Shown in pieces: positions 41,716 to 50,382 of a DNA stretch of 58,005 nt; the first letter of the stretch is position 1; each line of letters begins with the position of its first letter. The position numbers and the translations under genes were made by a program. Source of the stretch: JANMOK01 sp031415055. GTDB taxonomy: Bacteria > Pseudomonadota > Alphaproteobacteria > Rhodobacterales > Rhodobacteraceae. The stretch lies in assembly GCA_031415055.1 (NCBI GenBank), contig JANOQZ010000038.1:1-58005 (forward strand), in the 5' to 3' direction. The notes below the pieces were generated by a model that was not told the origin of the DNA, made no database searches, and worked only from the letters and a program-made list of their open reading frames with translations.

Positions 41716-42686
41716 AGCGGGTGCTGTCGGTTTTGGCGATTCTAGCGGCAATCAGCACCTATGTTTGGGCCGAAGGGCCGCGCGAGGAGGTGGATTTGAC
41801 GGTTGCTTTTGATGAGCTGGTGATTGGTCCGGATTTGGACGCTTGGTTGGCTGGGCGCGAAGCGGTGTTTGGCGACATCACGCCGGGGACTGAGAAGGTG
41901 ATTGTCTGGGCTGACCCGGTGGGGAAGGGCCGCACGAAACTGGCGTTGGTTTATGTGCATGGATTTTCGGCAACCCGGCCAGAGATTGCGCCGGTTCCCC
42001 AACGTGTCGCCAAGGCTTTGGGCGCGAACCTGTTTCTAACGCGGCTTGCCGGGCACGGACGCGGGTCGGCGGCGATGGGGGAGCCTGTGGTCAACGACTG
42101 GATGATCGACATGGCCGAGGCGATGGCGATTGGGCGTTTGTTGGGCGAGCGGGTTGTGGTGATTGGCACTTCGACCGGCGGAACGCTGGCGGTTTTGGCG
42201 GCGTTCGATGAAGCGATGAAGCAGGATTTGGCGGGGCTGGTTCTGGTTTCGCCGAATTTCGGGGTGAATTCGGTGTTGGCGCCGATGTTGACGATGCCAT
42301 TTGCGCGGCAGATTTTGCCAATTTTGGCTGGAAAAGAACGTGGGTTTGAGCCGGTAAATGACGCAAACGAAACGTTTTGGACGACCAAATACCCCACCAT
42401 TTCGGTGCTGCCGATGGGGGCTTTGGTGAAAGCGGCGGTGGGATTGCCGTTTGATATGGCAACGGTTCCTGCGCTGTTTTTGATCAGCCCGACCGACCAA
42501 GTGGTGGACCCGGCGAAAACGCGGGCGATTGCAAAAAAATGGGGCGCGGCGCATGAATTGGTTGAGGTGACATTGGGGCCAACGGATGATGCCTATGGCC
42601 ATGTTCTGGCGGGGGATATTTTAAGTCCCGGCGGGACGGAAGCGACGGTTGAAAAAATGTTGGAATGGATAGGGGGTTTGAACTGA
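41712..42686 (+). CDS. Exported alpha/beta hydrolase
   Basis: 324 residues starting with GTG; the N-terminus MKRVLSVLAILAAISTYVWA is a signal peptide or anchor. Hydrolase core: VYVHGFSATRPE, the nucleophile elbow GTSTGGTLAV (Ser about residue 157), LISPTDQVVDP with a probable acid, and the His in DDAYGHVLAG. Function unknown; likely periplasmic and acting on esters or lipids. It is coupled upstream to a cytosolic hydrolase, and its stop overlaps the start of the first sulfotransferase. Confidence 0.83.
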   Translation: MKRVLSVLAILAAISTYVWAEGPREEVDLTVAFDELVIGPDLDAWLAGREAVFGDITPGTEKVIVWADPVGKGRTKLALVYVHGFSATRPEIAPVPQRVAKALGANLFLTRLAGHGRGSAAMGEPVVNDWMIDMAEAMAIGRLLGERVVVIGTSTGGTLAVLAAFDEAMKQDLAGLVLVSPNFGVNSVLAPMLTMPFARQILPILAGKERGFEPVNDANETFWTTKYPTISVLPMGALVKAAVGLPFDMATVPALFLISPTDQVVDPAKTRAIAKKWGAAHELVEVTLGPTDDAYGHVLAGDILSPGGTEATVEKMLEWIGGLN

Positions 42687-43585
42687 TGCTGCGAAAACCA
42701 GAGGTACTTCAAAACTTCATCGAGGATTCCACCTACTGGGATGGTTTCAAATTCCGCGATGACGACATCATTATTGCCACTTATGGCAAATCTGGCACCA
42801 CTTGGATGCAACAGATCGTATCGCAACTGGTGTTTGATGGGGCAGAGGGGATTGATGTTGCGGGATTGTCGCTTTGGTACGATTTTCGGCTGAATGGTGC
42901 CGAAACTTTTGCGCGGATCGAGGCGCAAACGCACCGAAGGTTCCTAAAAACCCATCTTCCCGCCGAGGCCATGCCGATTTCGTCAAAGGCCAAGTATATC
43001 TATATTGGTAGAGATGGGCGCGACACCGCTTGGAGCTTTTTCAACCACCAACACAACATTACCGAGGAAGGGCTGAACGGTATCAACAACGCCCCAGGTC
43101 GCGTCGGGCCACCGATGGACCGTGGGGCGGATAATGTACATGAATTCTACCGCGATTGGATGGCGAAAGACGGTTATCCGGCGGAGTCATTCTGGCGGCA
43201 TGTGCGCGGCTGGTGGGCTTTGCGGGATTTGCCGAATGTGAAGCTGGTAAATTTCAGTGAACTGAAGGCAGACTTGGACGGGTCGATACGTGCGATAGCA
43301 GACTTTCTTGGTATCGAGCCGAGTGATGGCGATTTTGGCCGGATTACAGACCATTGTTCGTTTGAATATATGCGACAGCACGGCGCGGAAATTGTGCCGG
43401 GCAATGGGGTCTCTTGGCAGGGTGGTGCGGCGACGTTTCTGAACAAGGGCGTCAACGGGCGCTGGCGGGATACTTTGTCGGCGGATGAGGTGGCGGCATA
43501 TGAGGCGCGGGCAGTAGCAGAGCTGGGGCCGGAATGCGCGGCTTGGCTGGCGGGAGGAAATGTTTCGGCCAAGGGGACAGAATGA
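42686..43585 (+). CDS. PAPS-dependent sulfotransferase (first of tandem pair)
   Basis: 299 residues. The PAPS 5'-phosphosulfate loop is in YGKSGTTWMQQ (33-43), catalytic-type His in KTHLP (88-92), the 3'-phosphate loop in YIGRDGRDTAWS (106-117), and a C-terminal FLNKGVNGRWRDTLS. This is the cytosolic Sulfotransfer_1 type that transfers sulfate from PAPS to hydroxyls or amines. The start ATG overlaps the hydrolase stop (TGATG) after a GGGGG site. Substrate unknown. Confidence 0.9.
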   Translation: MLRKPEVLQNFIEDSTYWDGFKFRDDDIIIATYGKSGTTWMQQIVSQLVFDGAEGIDVAGLSLWYDFRLNGAETFARIEAQTHRRFLKTHLPAEAMPISSKAKYIYIGRDGRDTAWSFFNHQHNITEEGLNGINNAPGRVGPPMDRGADNVHEFYRDWMAKDGYPAESFWRHVRGWWALRDLPNVKLVNFSELKADLDGSIRAIADFLGIEPSDGDFGRITDHCSFEYMRQHGAEIVPGNGVSWQGGAATFLNKGVNGRWRDTLSADEVAAYEARAVAELGPECAAWLAGGNVSAKGTE

Positions 43586-43631
43586 TTGAGTTTTGAAGCG
43601 AACGTCGGATTTTCAATTAGGAGATCAACAC

Positions 43632-44534
43632 ATGCCAGCACCAGCAAACGCGAATTGGCCGGTCAAGACCGGCGAAATGCACAACCATCACATGGATTCG
43701 ACGCGTTGGAATGCGTTCAAATTCCGCGACGACGATGTCGTGGTGGCCACCTATGTCAAATCCGGCACTACGTGGATGCAGCAGATCGTGTCGCAGTTGA
43801 TTTTTGGTGGCCCTGATGCGCTGCAAGTGCACGAATTGTCGCCTTGGGTCGATTTGCGGATCATTCCGCAAGAAGTGATTGATGGTCTGGAGTCGCAAAC
43901 GCATCGCCGAGTCATCAAGACCCATCTGCCGGTGGAGGCTTTGGTTTTTTGGCCCGAAGCAAAATACATCTACATCGGCCGCGACGGGCGTGATGCAGCG
44001 TGGAGCCTGTTCAACCATCACGCCAATGCGACCGATGGCTATTTCGAGGCCTTCAACAAAACGCCTGGCCGTGTGGGACCGAGGCTGGAACGCGGCTCAC
44101 CGAATGTGCATGATTTCTATGATGGCTGGTTTGCCGGTGACGGCTTTCCGTACTGGCCGTTCTGGGGCAACATCCGATCATGGTGGGAAATCCGCGACCT
44201 GCCGAACGTGAAACTGATGCATTTCAATGACATGAAGGCCGATCTGGCCGGATCGATCCGCGAGATTGCTGATTTTCTGGAGTTGCAGCCGGACCCGGCA
44301 CGCTTTCCCGACATCGTTGAGCACTGCACGTTTGACTGGATGAAATCGCACGCCGAATTGGCAGCGCCACTTGGCGGCATCATGTGGAACGGCGGGGCCG
44401 GAACTTTCATCAACAAGGGGACCAACGGGCGCTGGCGCGAGGTGCTTTCGGCGGATGAAGTAGCGGAGTACGAGGCGCGGGCGCTGGCCGAGCTGGGGCC
44501 GGAATGCGCGGCTTGGCTGGCGGGCGAGGGTTAG
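43632..44534 (+). CDS. PAPS-dependent sulfotransferase (second of tandem pair)
   Basis: 300 residues, clear paralogue of the preceding gene: VKSGTTWMQQIVSQLIF, KTHLP, YIGRDGRDAAWSLFNHH and the C-terminal FINKGTNGRWREVLSADEVA are shared, and both end with AELGPECAAWLAG. AGGAG stands 8 bases before the ATG at 43632; the frame open to 43593 is not supported. The acceptor-site region (about 60-90) differs, so a different substrate is likely. It overlaps the convergent LLM gene by 4 bases. Confidence 0.9.
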   Translation: MPAPANANWPVKTGEMHNHHMDSTRWNAFKFRDDDVVVATYVKSGTTWMQQIVSQLIFGGPDALQVHELSPWVDLRIIPQEVIDGLESQTHRRVIKTHLPVEALVFWPEAKYIYIGRDGRDAAWSLFNHHANATDGYFEAFNKTPGRVGPRLERGSPNVHDFYDGWFAGDGFPYWPFWGNIRSWWEIRDLPNVKLMHFNDMKADLAGSIREIADFLELQPDPARFPDIVEHCTFDWMKSHAELAAPLGGIMWNGGAGTFINKGTNGRWREVLSADEVAEYEARALAELGPECAAWLAGEG

Positions 44535-45571
44535 GCCGTCGCGACAGCCCGGCGGACGCGCGGCGCGACTTCGGTGCCGAGCAGCGTGATCGAGCGCTGC
44601 ATCGACACCGGTTCCAGCGAGGCGGAGCTCATCTGGAAGGAAATCCGGGCAAGGCCGCCCAGCGTCTCGCTGGCCCGCAGCATCTTGTCGGCGACGGTCT
44701 GAGGGTCGCCGATCAGATAGGCGCCGTGCGGGCTGGTCATCGCCTCGAATTGTTCGCGCGACGCCGCAGACCAGCCGCGCTCGCCGCCGATCTTGGTCAT
44801 CATATAGGCCCAGCCCGGATAAAACGCCTCTTTCGCCTCGGCCATGGTCTCGGCCACGAAGCCCATGGCGTGGATGGCGACGCGCAGCGACTCGGGCTTG
44901 TGGCCCGCTTTCGCCCCCGCCTCGCGGTAGAGATCGACCAGCGGACGGAAACGCCGGAACTCGCCGCCTATGATCGCCACCATCAAGGGCAGGCCGAGCA
45001 TGCCGGCGCGGATGAAGGATTGCGGCGTGCCACCAACCCCGACCCAGACAGGCATTCGGGGCTGATGCGGACGGGGGTAAACGCCTTGCCCGGTCAAGCG
45101 CGGCCGGAATTCGCCCGACCAATGGACATGAACATTGTCGCGCAACTCCAGCAAAAGACCTAGTTTTTCCGCGAACAGCGCGTCATAGGCCTCGAACGGC
45201 AAACCAAACAGCGGATAAGCCTCGCCAAACGAGCCGCGTCCGGCGACGATTTCGGCGCGGCCCTGCGAGATCAGGTCAAGGGTGGCGAATTCCTGAAATA
45301 CCCGCACCGGATCGGCGGCGCTGAGCACGGTGACGGCACTGTTCAGGCGGATGTTTTTGGTGCGCGCGGCGGCGGCGGCGAGCAGGACGGCGGTCGCCGA
45401 GTCGAGGAAATCGGCGCGGTGATGTTCGCCGATGCCAAAGGCATCAAGCCCGACACGATCGGCGGTTTCCACTTCGGCGAGAAGATCGGCGATCCTTTGG
45501 GTTGGCGAAGGAATCTTGCCCGTCACCGGGTCGGGGAAGGTCGCCGCGAAACTGTCAATGCCGATTTCCAT
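44531..45571 (-). CDS. LLM-class flavin-dependent oxidoreductase
   Basis: 346 residues, bacterial-luciferase-like TIM barrel using FMN or F420. Family features: early EIGIDSFAATFPD, VGLDAFGIGEHHR, LNSAVTVLSAADPVRVFQEF and GRGSFGEAYPLFG, and C-terminal GDPQTVADKML. Substrates range from alkanesulfonates to nitriloacetate and long-chain alkanes, not told here. Notably GC-rich compared with neighbours, hinting at a different history. Convergent with the sulfotransferases. Confidence 0.9.
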   Translation of the reverse strand: MEIGIDSFAATFPDPVTGKIPSPTQRIADLLAEVETADRVGLDAFGIGEHHRADFLDSATAVLLAAAAARTKNIRLNSAVTVLSAADPVRVFQEFATLDLISQGRAEIVAGRGSFGEAYPLFGLPFEAYDALFAEKLGLLLELRDNVHVHWSGEFRPRLTGQGVYPRPHQPRMPVWVGVGGTPQSFIRAGMLGLPLMVAIIGGEFRRFRPLVDLYREAGAKAGHKPESLRVAIHAMGFVAETMAEAKEAFYPGWAYMMTKIGGERGWSAASREQFEAMTSPHGAYLIGDPQTVADKMLRASETLGGLARISFQMSSASLEPVSMQRSITLLGTEVAPRVRRAVATA

Positions 45572-45601
45572 GGGGTTCTTTCGGTGGTTGAGCTGGACAC
45601 C

Positions 45602-45814
45602 CTAAAGCAGGATTCCAACCACCACCATCATCAGCCCAAGGGCCGACAATCCGACCGAGGCGAAGTTGATGGCGATGAGTTTTTGCAGTTGCGGAGTGAT
45701 GGATTTGAGATCGGCACCGCTGCGTTTGATCTGGACGCTTTTCCAGATGCAATAGCCTAGGCCGAACAGGCCCAGTAGCGAAGTGGAAGCGCCAGCGATA
45801 ACCAAAAGTTCCAT
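45602..45814 (-). CDS. Small two-segment membrane protein
   Basis: 70 residues with hydrophobic segments about 2-22 and 48-69, joined by a basic linker (KSVQIKRSGADLKS). AAGGA lies 8 bases before the ATG at 45814; a 24-base longer frame was rejected. Its stop is 30 bases upstream of the LLM gene start on the same strand, so it may lead that operon. No family recognised. Confidence 0.65.
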   Translation of the reverse strand: MELLVIAGASTSLLGLFGLGYCIWKSVQIKRSGADLKSITPQLQKLIAINFASVGLSALGLMMVVVGILL

Positions 45815-45931
45815 GCTCAAATCCTTTGCTGGGGGCATTAAACGAGCGTGGAAAATACTGCAAGTTCCCTTGCCCCTAGGCGGTCACACAACTAGGGTCA
45901 CGCTTTCGATTCTCCAGTGAAAGGCCGTGCG

Positions 45932-46189
45932 ATGAATGATGATGTGATTGAAACTTCGACGCGCGTTGCGGCTGGCGAATTGCGAGCGTTCATTGAGCGG
46001 ATCGAGCGGTTGGATGCCGAGAAGAAAGACTTGGCCGATCAACAAAAAGAGGTGTTCGCCGAGGCCAAGGGACGCGGCTATGACACCAAAATCATTCGCA
46101 AAGTGATTAGTTTGCGCAAGAAAGATCCCGCCGAAATATCTGAGGAAGAGGCGATATTGGATCTCTATAAGCAGGCGCTTGGCATGTGA
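45932..46189 (+). CDS. gapR: GapR-family nucleoid-associated protein (DUF2312)
   Basis: 85 residues: AAGELRAFIERIERLDAEKK, the coiled-coil helix, then KGRGYDTKIIRKVISLRKKD, the DNA-gripping basic region, ending LDLYKQALGM. In Caulobacter GapR is a tetrameric ring that binds overtwisted DNA ahead of the replication fork and stimulates gyrase and topo IV. The ATG at 45932 matches family length; the upstream in-frame ATG at 45917 adds unrelated residues. Single gene, with its own upstream spacer. Confidence 0.92.
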   Translation: MNDDVIETSTRVAAGELRAFIERIERLDAEKKDLADQQKEVFAEAKGRGYDTKIIRKVISLRKKDPAEISEEEAILDLYKQALGM

Positions 46190-46228
46190 TTGCTAGACTT
46201 TTCGACGCCGCTTACATAAAGCGGGTCT

Positions 46229-47866
46229 ATGGTTGACAGAATCCGTCAGTTATCAATATGGAGCGTTGCGGTCGCGCTGATTTCGGCGCTGGTTTTGCTG
46301 CCGGTTGCGGCGATTTTCTGGCTGGCACTGTCGCCAAGCGAAAACATTTGGCCGCATTTGTTGGCGACGGTTCTGCCGCGTTACCTCAGCAATTCATTGA
46401 TTTTGATGGTCGCCGTTGGGGCGATTGCGGCTGTTATTGGGACGACGACGGCGTGGCTGGTCGTGGCTTTCGAATTCCGCGGCCGTCGTTGGCTGGAACT
46501 GGCTTTGTTGCTGCCATTGGCTGTGCCAGCCTATATCGCTGCCTATGCTTTGGCCGATTTGATGGACTATGCCGGGCCGGTGCAATCGGCACTGCGGGGA
46601 GTTTTTGGTTGGAGCAGCAGCAAAGACTATTTTTTCCCGCATTTTCGCTCGCGTTTTGGTGCCGTTTTGGTGTTGTCGATGGCGTTTTATCCTTACGTTT
46701 ACATCCTTGCTCGCGCTGCATTCCGCGACCAGTCGGCCAGCACGTTGGTGGTGGCGCGGGTACTGGGAAATGGTCCTTGGGCGTTGTTTCGCCGGGTCGC
46801 TTTACCGATGGCGCGACCGGCGATTTGGGCGGGCACGGCGATTGTGATGATGGAAGTTCTGGGGGATTTTGGCGCGGTCGATTATTTTTCGGTGCAAACG
46901 CTGACCACGGGGGTTTTTTCGGTCTGGACGCAAACAAACAATCCCAACGGTGCCGCACAAATTGCCGGACTGATTTTGCTAATGATCTTGGTCTTGGTTG
47001 CGCTGGAAAAGTCGGCGCGAAAAAAACAAAGATTTCACACGATTGGCAAGCATCTGCATCCTGCTGCGCGCGCAGTACTAGCGGGCTGGCGTGGGTCATT
47101 GGCGCCGTTGCTGTGCGCAGTGCCAATTCTGCTTGGGTTTGTGCTGCCTGTTTCCGTTCTTCTAAGTCACGCGATCGGGCAGGATTGGTTCAATTCGAGC
47201 CTTTGGGTCGCGGTGTGGCACACACTGTCACTAGCAACGACGACAGCCCTTGTGACCGTGTTTGCGGGGCTGGTTCTGGTCTATGGCTTGCGGCAAATGC
47301 GTTCACGCTGGCAAGTTTTGTTGCCGGTAACTGCGCTTGGCTATGCCGCCCCGGGGGCGGTTTTGGCGTTGGGAATTTTGGTTCCCTTTGCTGCTTTTGA
47401 TACGGCGCTGGCCGATTGGATTGAGGCGGGGTTTGGCCGCAATATTGGATTGCTTTTGACCGGCAGCACTGCTGCGCTGATTTTCGCCTATTGCGTGCGC
47501 TTTTTCGCTGTGGCGCAAAACAGTCTGGACGCGGCATTGGGCCGGGTGTCGCCGGGTATGGATATGGCGGCGCGGGCTTTGGGGCAGAATGCGGCAGGCA
47601 CGCTTTTGCGGGTGCATTTGCCAATGATCCGCGGATCAGTTCTGGTGGCGGCCTTGTTGATTTTCGTCGATGCGGCCAAGGAATTGCCCGCGACGTTGAT
47701 GCTGCGACCATTCAACTTTGAAACCTTGGCAACACTGACGTATTATCAAGCGACCCTTGAAGACATTGCCGGTGCTGCACCCTCGGCATTGATCGTGACT
47801 TTGGTGGGAATCTTGCCGGTACTGTTGTTGGCGCGTGCAACCAACGCCGGATGGCAAGCGGAGTAA
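46229..47866 (+). CDS. Iron(III)-type ABC transporter permease, fused double domain
   Basis: 545 residues with about 12 membrane segments in two homologous halves, the FbpB/SfuB layout. EAA-type cytoplasmic loops that contact the ATPase lie in ARVLGNGPWALFRRVALPMA (first half) and ARALGQNAAGTLLRVHLPMI (second half). It should carry ferric iron (or similar ions) delivered by a periplasmic FbpA-like protein. Neither a binding protein nor an ATPase gene is next to it, so its partners must lie elsewhere. Carbonic anhydrase starts 4 bases after its stop. Confidence 0.9.
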   Translation: MVDRIRQLSIWSVAVALISALVLLPVAAIFWLALSPSENIWPHLLATVLPRYLSNSLILMVAVGAIAAVIGTTTAWLVVAFEFRGRRWLELALLLPLAVPAYIAAYALADLMDYAGPVQSALRGVFGWSSSKDYFFPHFRSRFGAVLVLSMAFYPYVYILARAAFRDQSASTLVVARVLGNGPWALFRRVALPMARPAIWAGTAIVMMEVLGDFGAVDYFSVQTLTTGVFSVWTQTNNPNGAAQIAGLILLMILVLVALEKSARKKQRFHTIGKHLHPAARAVLAGWRGSLAPLLCAVPILLGFVLPVSVLLSHAIGQDWFNSSLWVAVWHTLSLATTTALVTVFAGLVLVYGLRQMRSRWQVLLPVTALGYAAPGAVLALGILVPFAAFDTALADWIEAGFGRNIGLLLTGSTAALIFAYCVRFFAVAQNSLDAALGRVSPGMDMAARALGQNAAGTLLRVHLPMIRGSVLVAALLIFVDAAKELPATLMLRPFNFETLATLTYYQATLEDIAGAAPSALIVTLVGILPVLLLARATNAGWQAE

Positions 47867-47869
47867 GCA

Positions 47870-48481
47870 ATGGATGATTTGCTAGATGGCTACCGCCGGT
47901 TCCGGCACGAAATCTGGCCCGAGGCGCGGGCACGCTATCAGGCGATGGCCCGTAAGGGGCAGACGCCACGAACCCTGATCGTGGCTTGTTCGGATAGTCG
48001 GGTTGACCCGGCGGCGGTGTTTGGCGCCGGGCCGGGTGAGTTATTTGTAATCCGCAACGTGGCGGGATTGATCCCGCGTTTTGTGCCCGATGGCGGCAAT
48101 CATGGCACCTCGGCGGCGCTGGAATATGGCGTGCGGGTGCTGAAGGTGGCTCGGATTGTTGTGTTGGGTCACGCCCAATGCGGCGGCATCCGCGCGATGG
48201 TCGATGGTGCGCCCGATGACGCGCAGGATTTTGTACAAAGCTGGATGCAAATTGCCAAAGACGCGGTGCTGCGCCCGCATCCGGAATGGGACAAAAGCGT
48301 TGATATTCATGACCATTACGAGGAAGAAGTGGTGCGCATTTCATTGGCGCATTTGCGGACGTTTCCTTGGATCGCCGAGGGCGAGGCCAACGGCTCACTA
48401 TCGCTGGAGGGATGTCGCTTTGACATTCACACCGGCGTGTTGTCGCGGCTGGTGGATGGGGAATTCGTGCCGGTGGTGTGA
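47870..48481 (+). CDS. Beta-class carbonic anhydrase
   Basis: 203 residues. Zinc ligands Cys of ACSDSRVDPA (about residues 42-51, with the Asp-Arg dyad) and His/Cys of GHAQCGG; FVIRNVAGLIP follows as in the family. It interconverts CO2 and bicarbonate in the cytoplasm. Four bases downstream of the iron permease, so probably cotranscribed, though the two functions have no obvious link. Confidence 0.94.
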   Translation: MDDLLDGYRRFRHEIWPEARARYQAMARKGQTPRTLIVACSDSRVDPAAVFGAGPGELFVIRNVAGLIPRFVPDGGNHGTSAALEYGVRVLKVARIVVLGHAQCGGIRAMVDGAPDDAQDFVQSWMQIAKDAVLRPHPEWDKSVDIHDHYEEEVVRISLAHLRTFPWIAEGEANGSLSLEGCRFDIHTGVLSRLVDGEFVPVV

Positions 48482-48536
48482 TTGCGACGGCGTGGCACTT
48501 GCCAAATGTGCGCCGCTGGCCTTAAGAGACGCGCGT

Positions 48537-48612
48537 GCCCTTGTAGCTCAGCTGGTAGAGCAATTGATTTGTAATCAATGGGTCGGGAGTTCGAGTCTCT
48601 CCGGGGGCACCA
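48537..48612 (+). tRNA. tRNA-Thr (anticodon TGT), CCA encoded
   Basis: A 76-base cloverleaf: acceptor GCCCTTG/CGGGGGC (with two G:T pairs), D-arm GCTC..GAGC, anticodon arm ATTGA-TTTGTAA-TCAAT with TGT at 48570-48572, T-arm GTTCGAGTC, discriminator A, and CCA at 48610-48612. Convergent with the ribokinase gene, 27 bases apart. Confidence 0.96.
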
Positions 48613-48639
48613 TATAGTTTAACCGGCGATTTCGCGGCA

Positions 48640-49518
48640 CTAGCAGTCGCTGTGTTTGCCAGCAACATGATTTGCTGCGGCGTGCGACGCGGTGGTGCAG
48701 CCTGCACGTAGTGGTGCGCCCCGGGCCAGTTCGGCGGCCAAGGTGCCAACAAAGCAATCCCCGGCACCGTGTGAGGAAATAACCGTCACCTTTCGTGCCG
48801 GAATGGCGAAGCGTCCGTCCGGCCCCGCGACAGCCAGCCCGGCGGCGCCCGCCGTGACGATCACTGCGGCAAAATTCTTGGACAGCTTCTCTGCTGCCTG
48901 TGAAGCCGATGCAAGGTCGGTCACGGAGGGTGCGCCCATCATCTCGGCTTCGACCGAGTTCACGATCAGCACCCCGACGAGCGCTTCCAGCGCACTCGGC
49001 AATTGACGAGCAGGGGCGGCATTGAGCAGTACAATGACATTTTGGCGCTGTGCTTCGGTAGCGGCGGTAAGATTGATCGCGTCTGGAGCCTCGTTTTGCA
49101 GCACCAAAACGCGTACGTTCTGCCAGAGCGCGGGATTGAGCAGATCCTTGGATTGCATCTGCAGATTCGCGCCTGAAACAATCGTCGCGGCATAATCGCC
49201 ATTGGGTGCGACTGTCGCAACGCTCATGCCCGAGCCAATACCCTTTATTGCCGGAACGAATTGACGGTCCACTCCCGCACGGTCCAGCCCGGCCAAAAGG
49301 AAGCGACCGAAGTCGTCATCCCCCACAGCGCCAAACATGCGAGTAGCAATCCCAGCCTGCGCCGCCGCCACCGCCTGATTGCCACCCTTGCCGCCAAACT
49401 TGGGATACCAGTGTGATCCAACCGCCGTTTCATCTGGCTGAGGCAGATGGTCGGCATGGATCATGATATCATGATGCAAACTGCCAACGACAAGGACGAC
49501 CGGGTCAGAAGTTGGCAT
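48640..49518 (-). CDS. rbsK: Ribokinase-like sugar kinase (PfkB family)
   Basis: 292 residues. N-terminal PfkB/ribokinase glycine motif FGGKGGNQAVAAAQAG; NDDDFGRFL-like GAVGDDDFGRF; C-terminal ISSHGAGDCFVGTLAAELAR where GAGD carries the catalytic base (Cys replaces the usual Thr after it). It phosphorylates the sugar taken up by the ABC transporter encoded in the same block. It begins 9 bases after the RpiR gene stop. Ribose is the default guess; the isomerase and FucU/RbsD proteins in the operon leave other pentoses or ketohexoses possible. Confidence 0.88.
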   Translation of the reverse strand: MPTSDPVVLVVGSLHHDIMIHADHLPQPDETAVGSHWYPKFGGKGGNQAVAAAQAGIATRMFGAVGDDDFGRFLLAGLDRAGVDRQFVPAIKGIGSGMSVATVAPNGDYAATIVSGANLQMQSKDLLNPALWQNVRVLVLQNEAPDAINLTAATEAQRQNVIVLLNAAPARQLPSALEALVGVLIVNSVEAEMMGAPSVTDLASASQAAEKLSKNFAAVIVTAGAAGLAVAGPDGRFAIPARKVTVISSHGAGDCFVGTLAAELARGAPLRAGCTTASHAAANHVAGKHSDC

Positions 49519-49527
49519 CGGCTGGTC

Positions 49528-50382
49528 TCATTGTTTTCGTTTCAATTGCACGGCACGCATGGTGCGCGATAAGTTGGCATCGGCGGTCTTGCGGTCACGT
49601 TGCGCGGTGGCGACGAACAACGCGTCGAGCAAATTCAGTTGAGCAATCCGCGCCGTCGCATTTTCGCCCAGCAGGGGTGAGTTCTGCGCCGTGGAACACA
49701 GCACGACATCGGCCAATCGCGCGACCGGGCTGTCGGCATAGTTCGTCACCGCGATGGTTCGGGCACCGTTTTTGCGGGCCAATTCCATGGCGTCGATCAC
49801 GGCTGTCGTGCTGCCGGAATGCGAGAACGCAATCGCCACATCGTCGGGACCCAACAAAGATGCCGACATCATCATCATATGCGCGTCGTCAAAAACCGAC
49901 GAGCGAATGCCGATGCGCAGGAATTTATGGTTGCAATCCCGCGCGATCTGGGCTGATCCGCCAAGCCCATAGAAATCGCGTTGACGGGCGCGGTGCAGGT
50001 AATCGGCGGCACGCTCAAATGCTTCAAGGTCCAGGATTGCAAAGGTCTCTTCCAGCGCCTGCATCGCGGTGCGAAACACCTTTTGCACGATGTCGCTCGC
50101 CGTATCGTCCGCTGAAATCGCTGAATGCAGCCCGGCGGTATCGGAGGCGAGATAGTCCACCAGACTTTGACGAAATTCGCGGAAGCCGGCAAAACCCAGT
50201 TTCTTGGCTACCTTCACAACCATGGCATCGGAAACGCCCGAGCCATCGGCCACTTCGCGCAGCGGTGTCTGGTCGGTGAAATCTCGTCGCGCCAGAATAT
50301 CGGCGGCAACTTTTCCTTCGAGCGGCGTGAGGCTGGGCAGCCTCATGCGTATTTGTGCTCCCACTGCTTTTGGATCTGCCAT
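49528..50382 (-). CDS. RpiR/MurR-family transcriptional regulator
   Basis: 284 residues: N-terminal HTH_6 domain (about 1-77, including LTPLEGKVAADILARRDFTD and GVSDAMVVKVAKKLG), and a C-terminal SIS sugar-phosphate-binding domain (about 125-255, with FYGLGGSAQIARDCNHKFLR and IAFSHSGSTTAVIDAMELAR). It likely represses or activates the operon in response to a sugar phosphate. Its ATG overlaps the permease stop by one base, so it is translated as part of the operon. Confidence 0.93.
   Translation of the reverse strand: MADPKAVGAQIRMRLPSLTPLEGKVAADILARRDFTDQTPLREVADGSGVSDAMVVKVAKKLGFAGFREFRQSLVDYLASDTAGLHSAISADDTASDIVQKVFRTAMQALEETFAILDLEAFERAADYLHRARQRDFYGLGGSAQIARDCNHKFLRIGIRSSVFDDAHMMMMSASLLGPDDVAIAFSHSGSTTAVIDAMELARKNGARTIAVTNYADSPVARLADVVLCSTAQNSPLLGENATARIAQLNLLDALFVATAQRDRKTADANLSRTMRAVQLKRKQ

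Noticed and set aside
46258..47400. 380-codon frame inside the iron permease in another phase
   Set aside because: Shadow frame: Cys/Gly-rich composition without domains, while the main frame has all the permease features.
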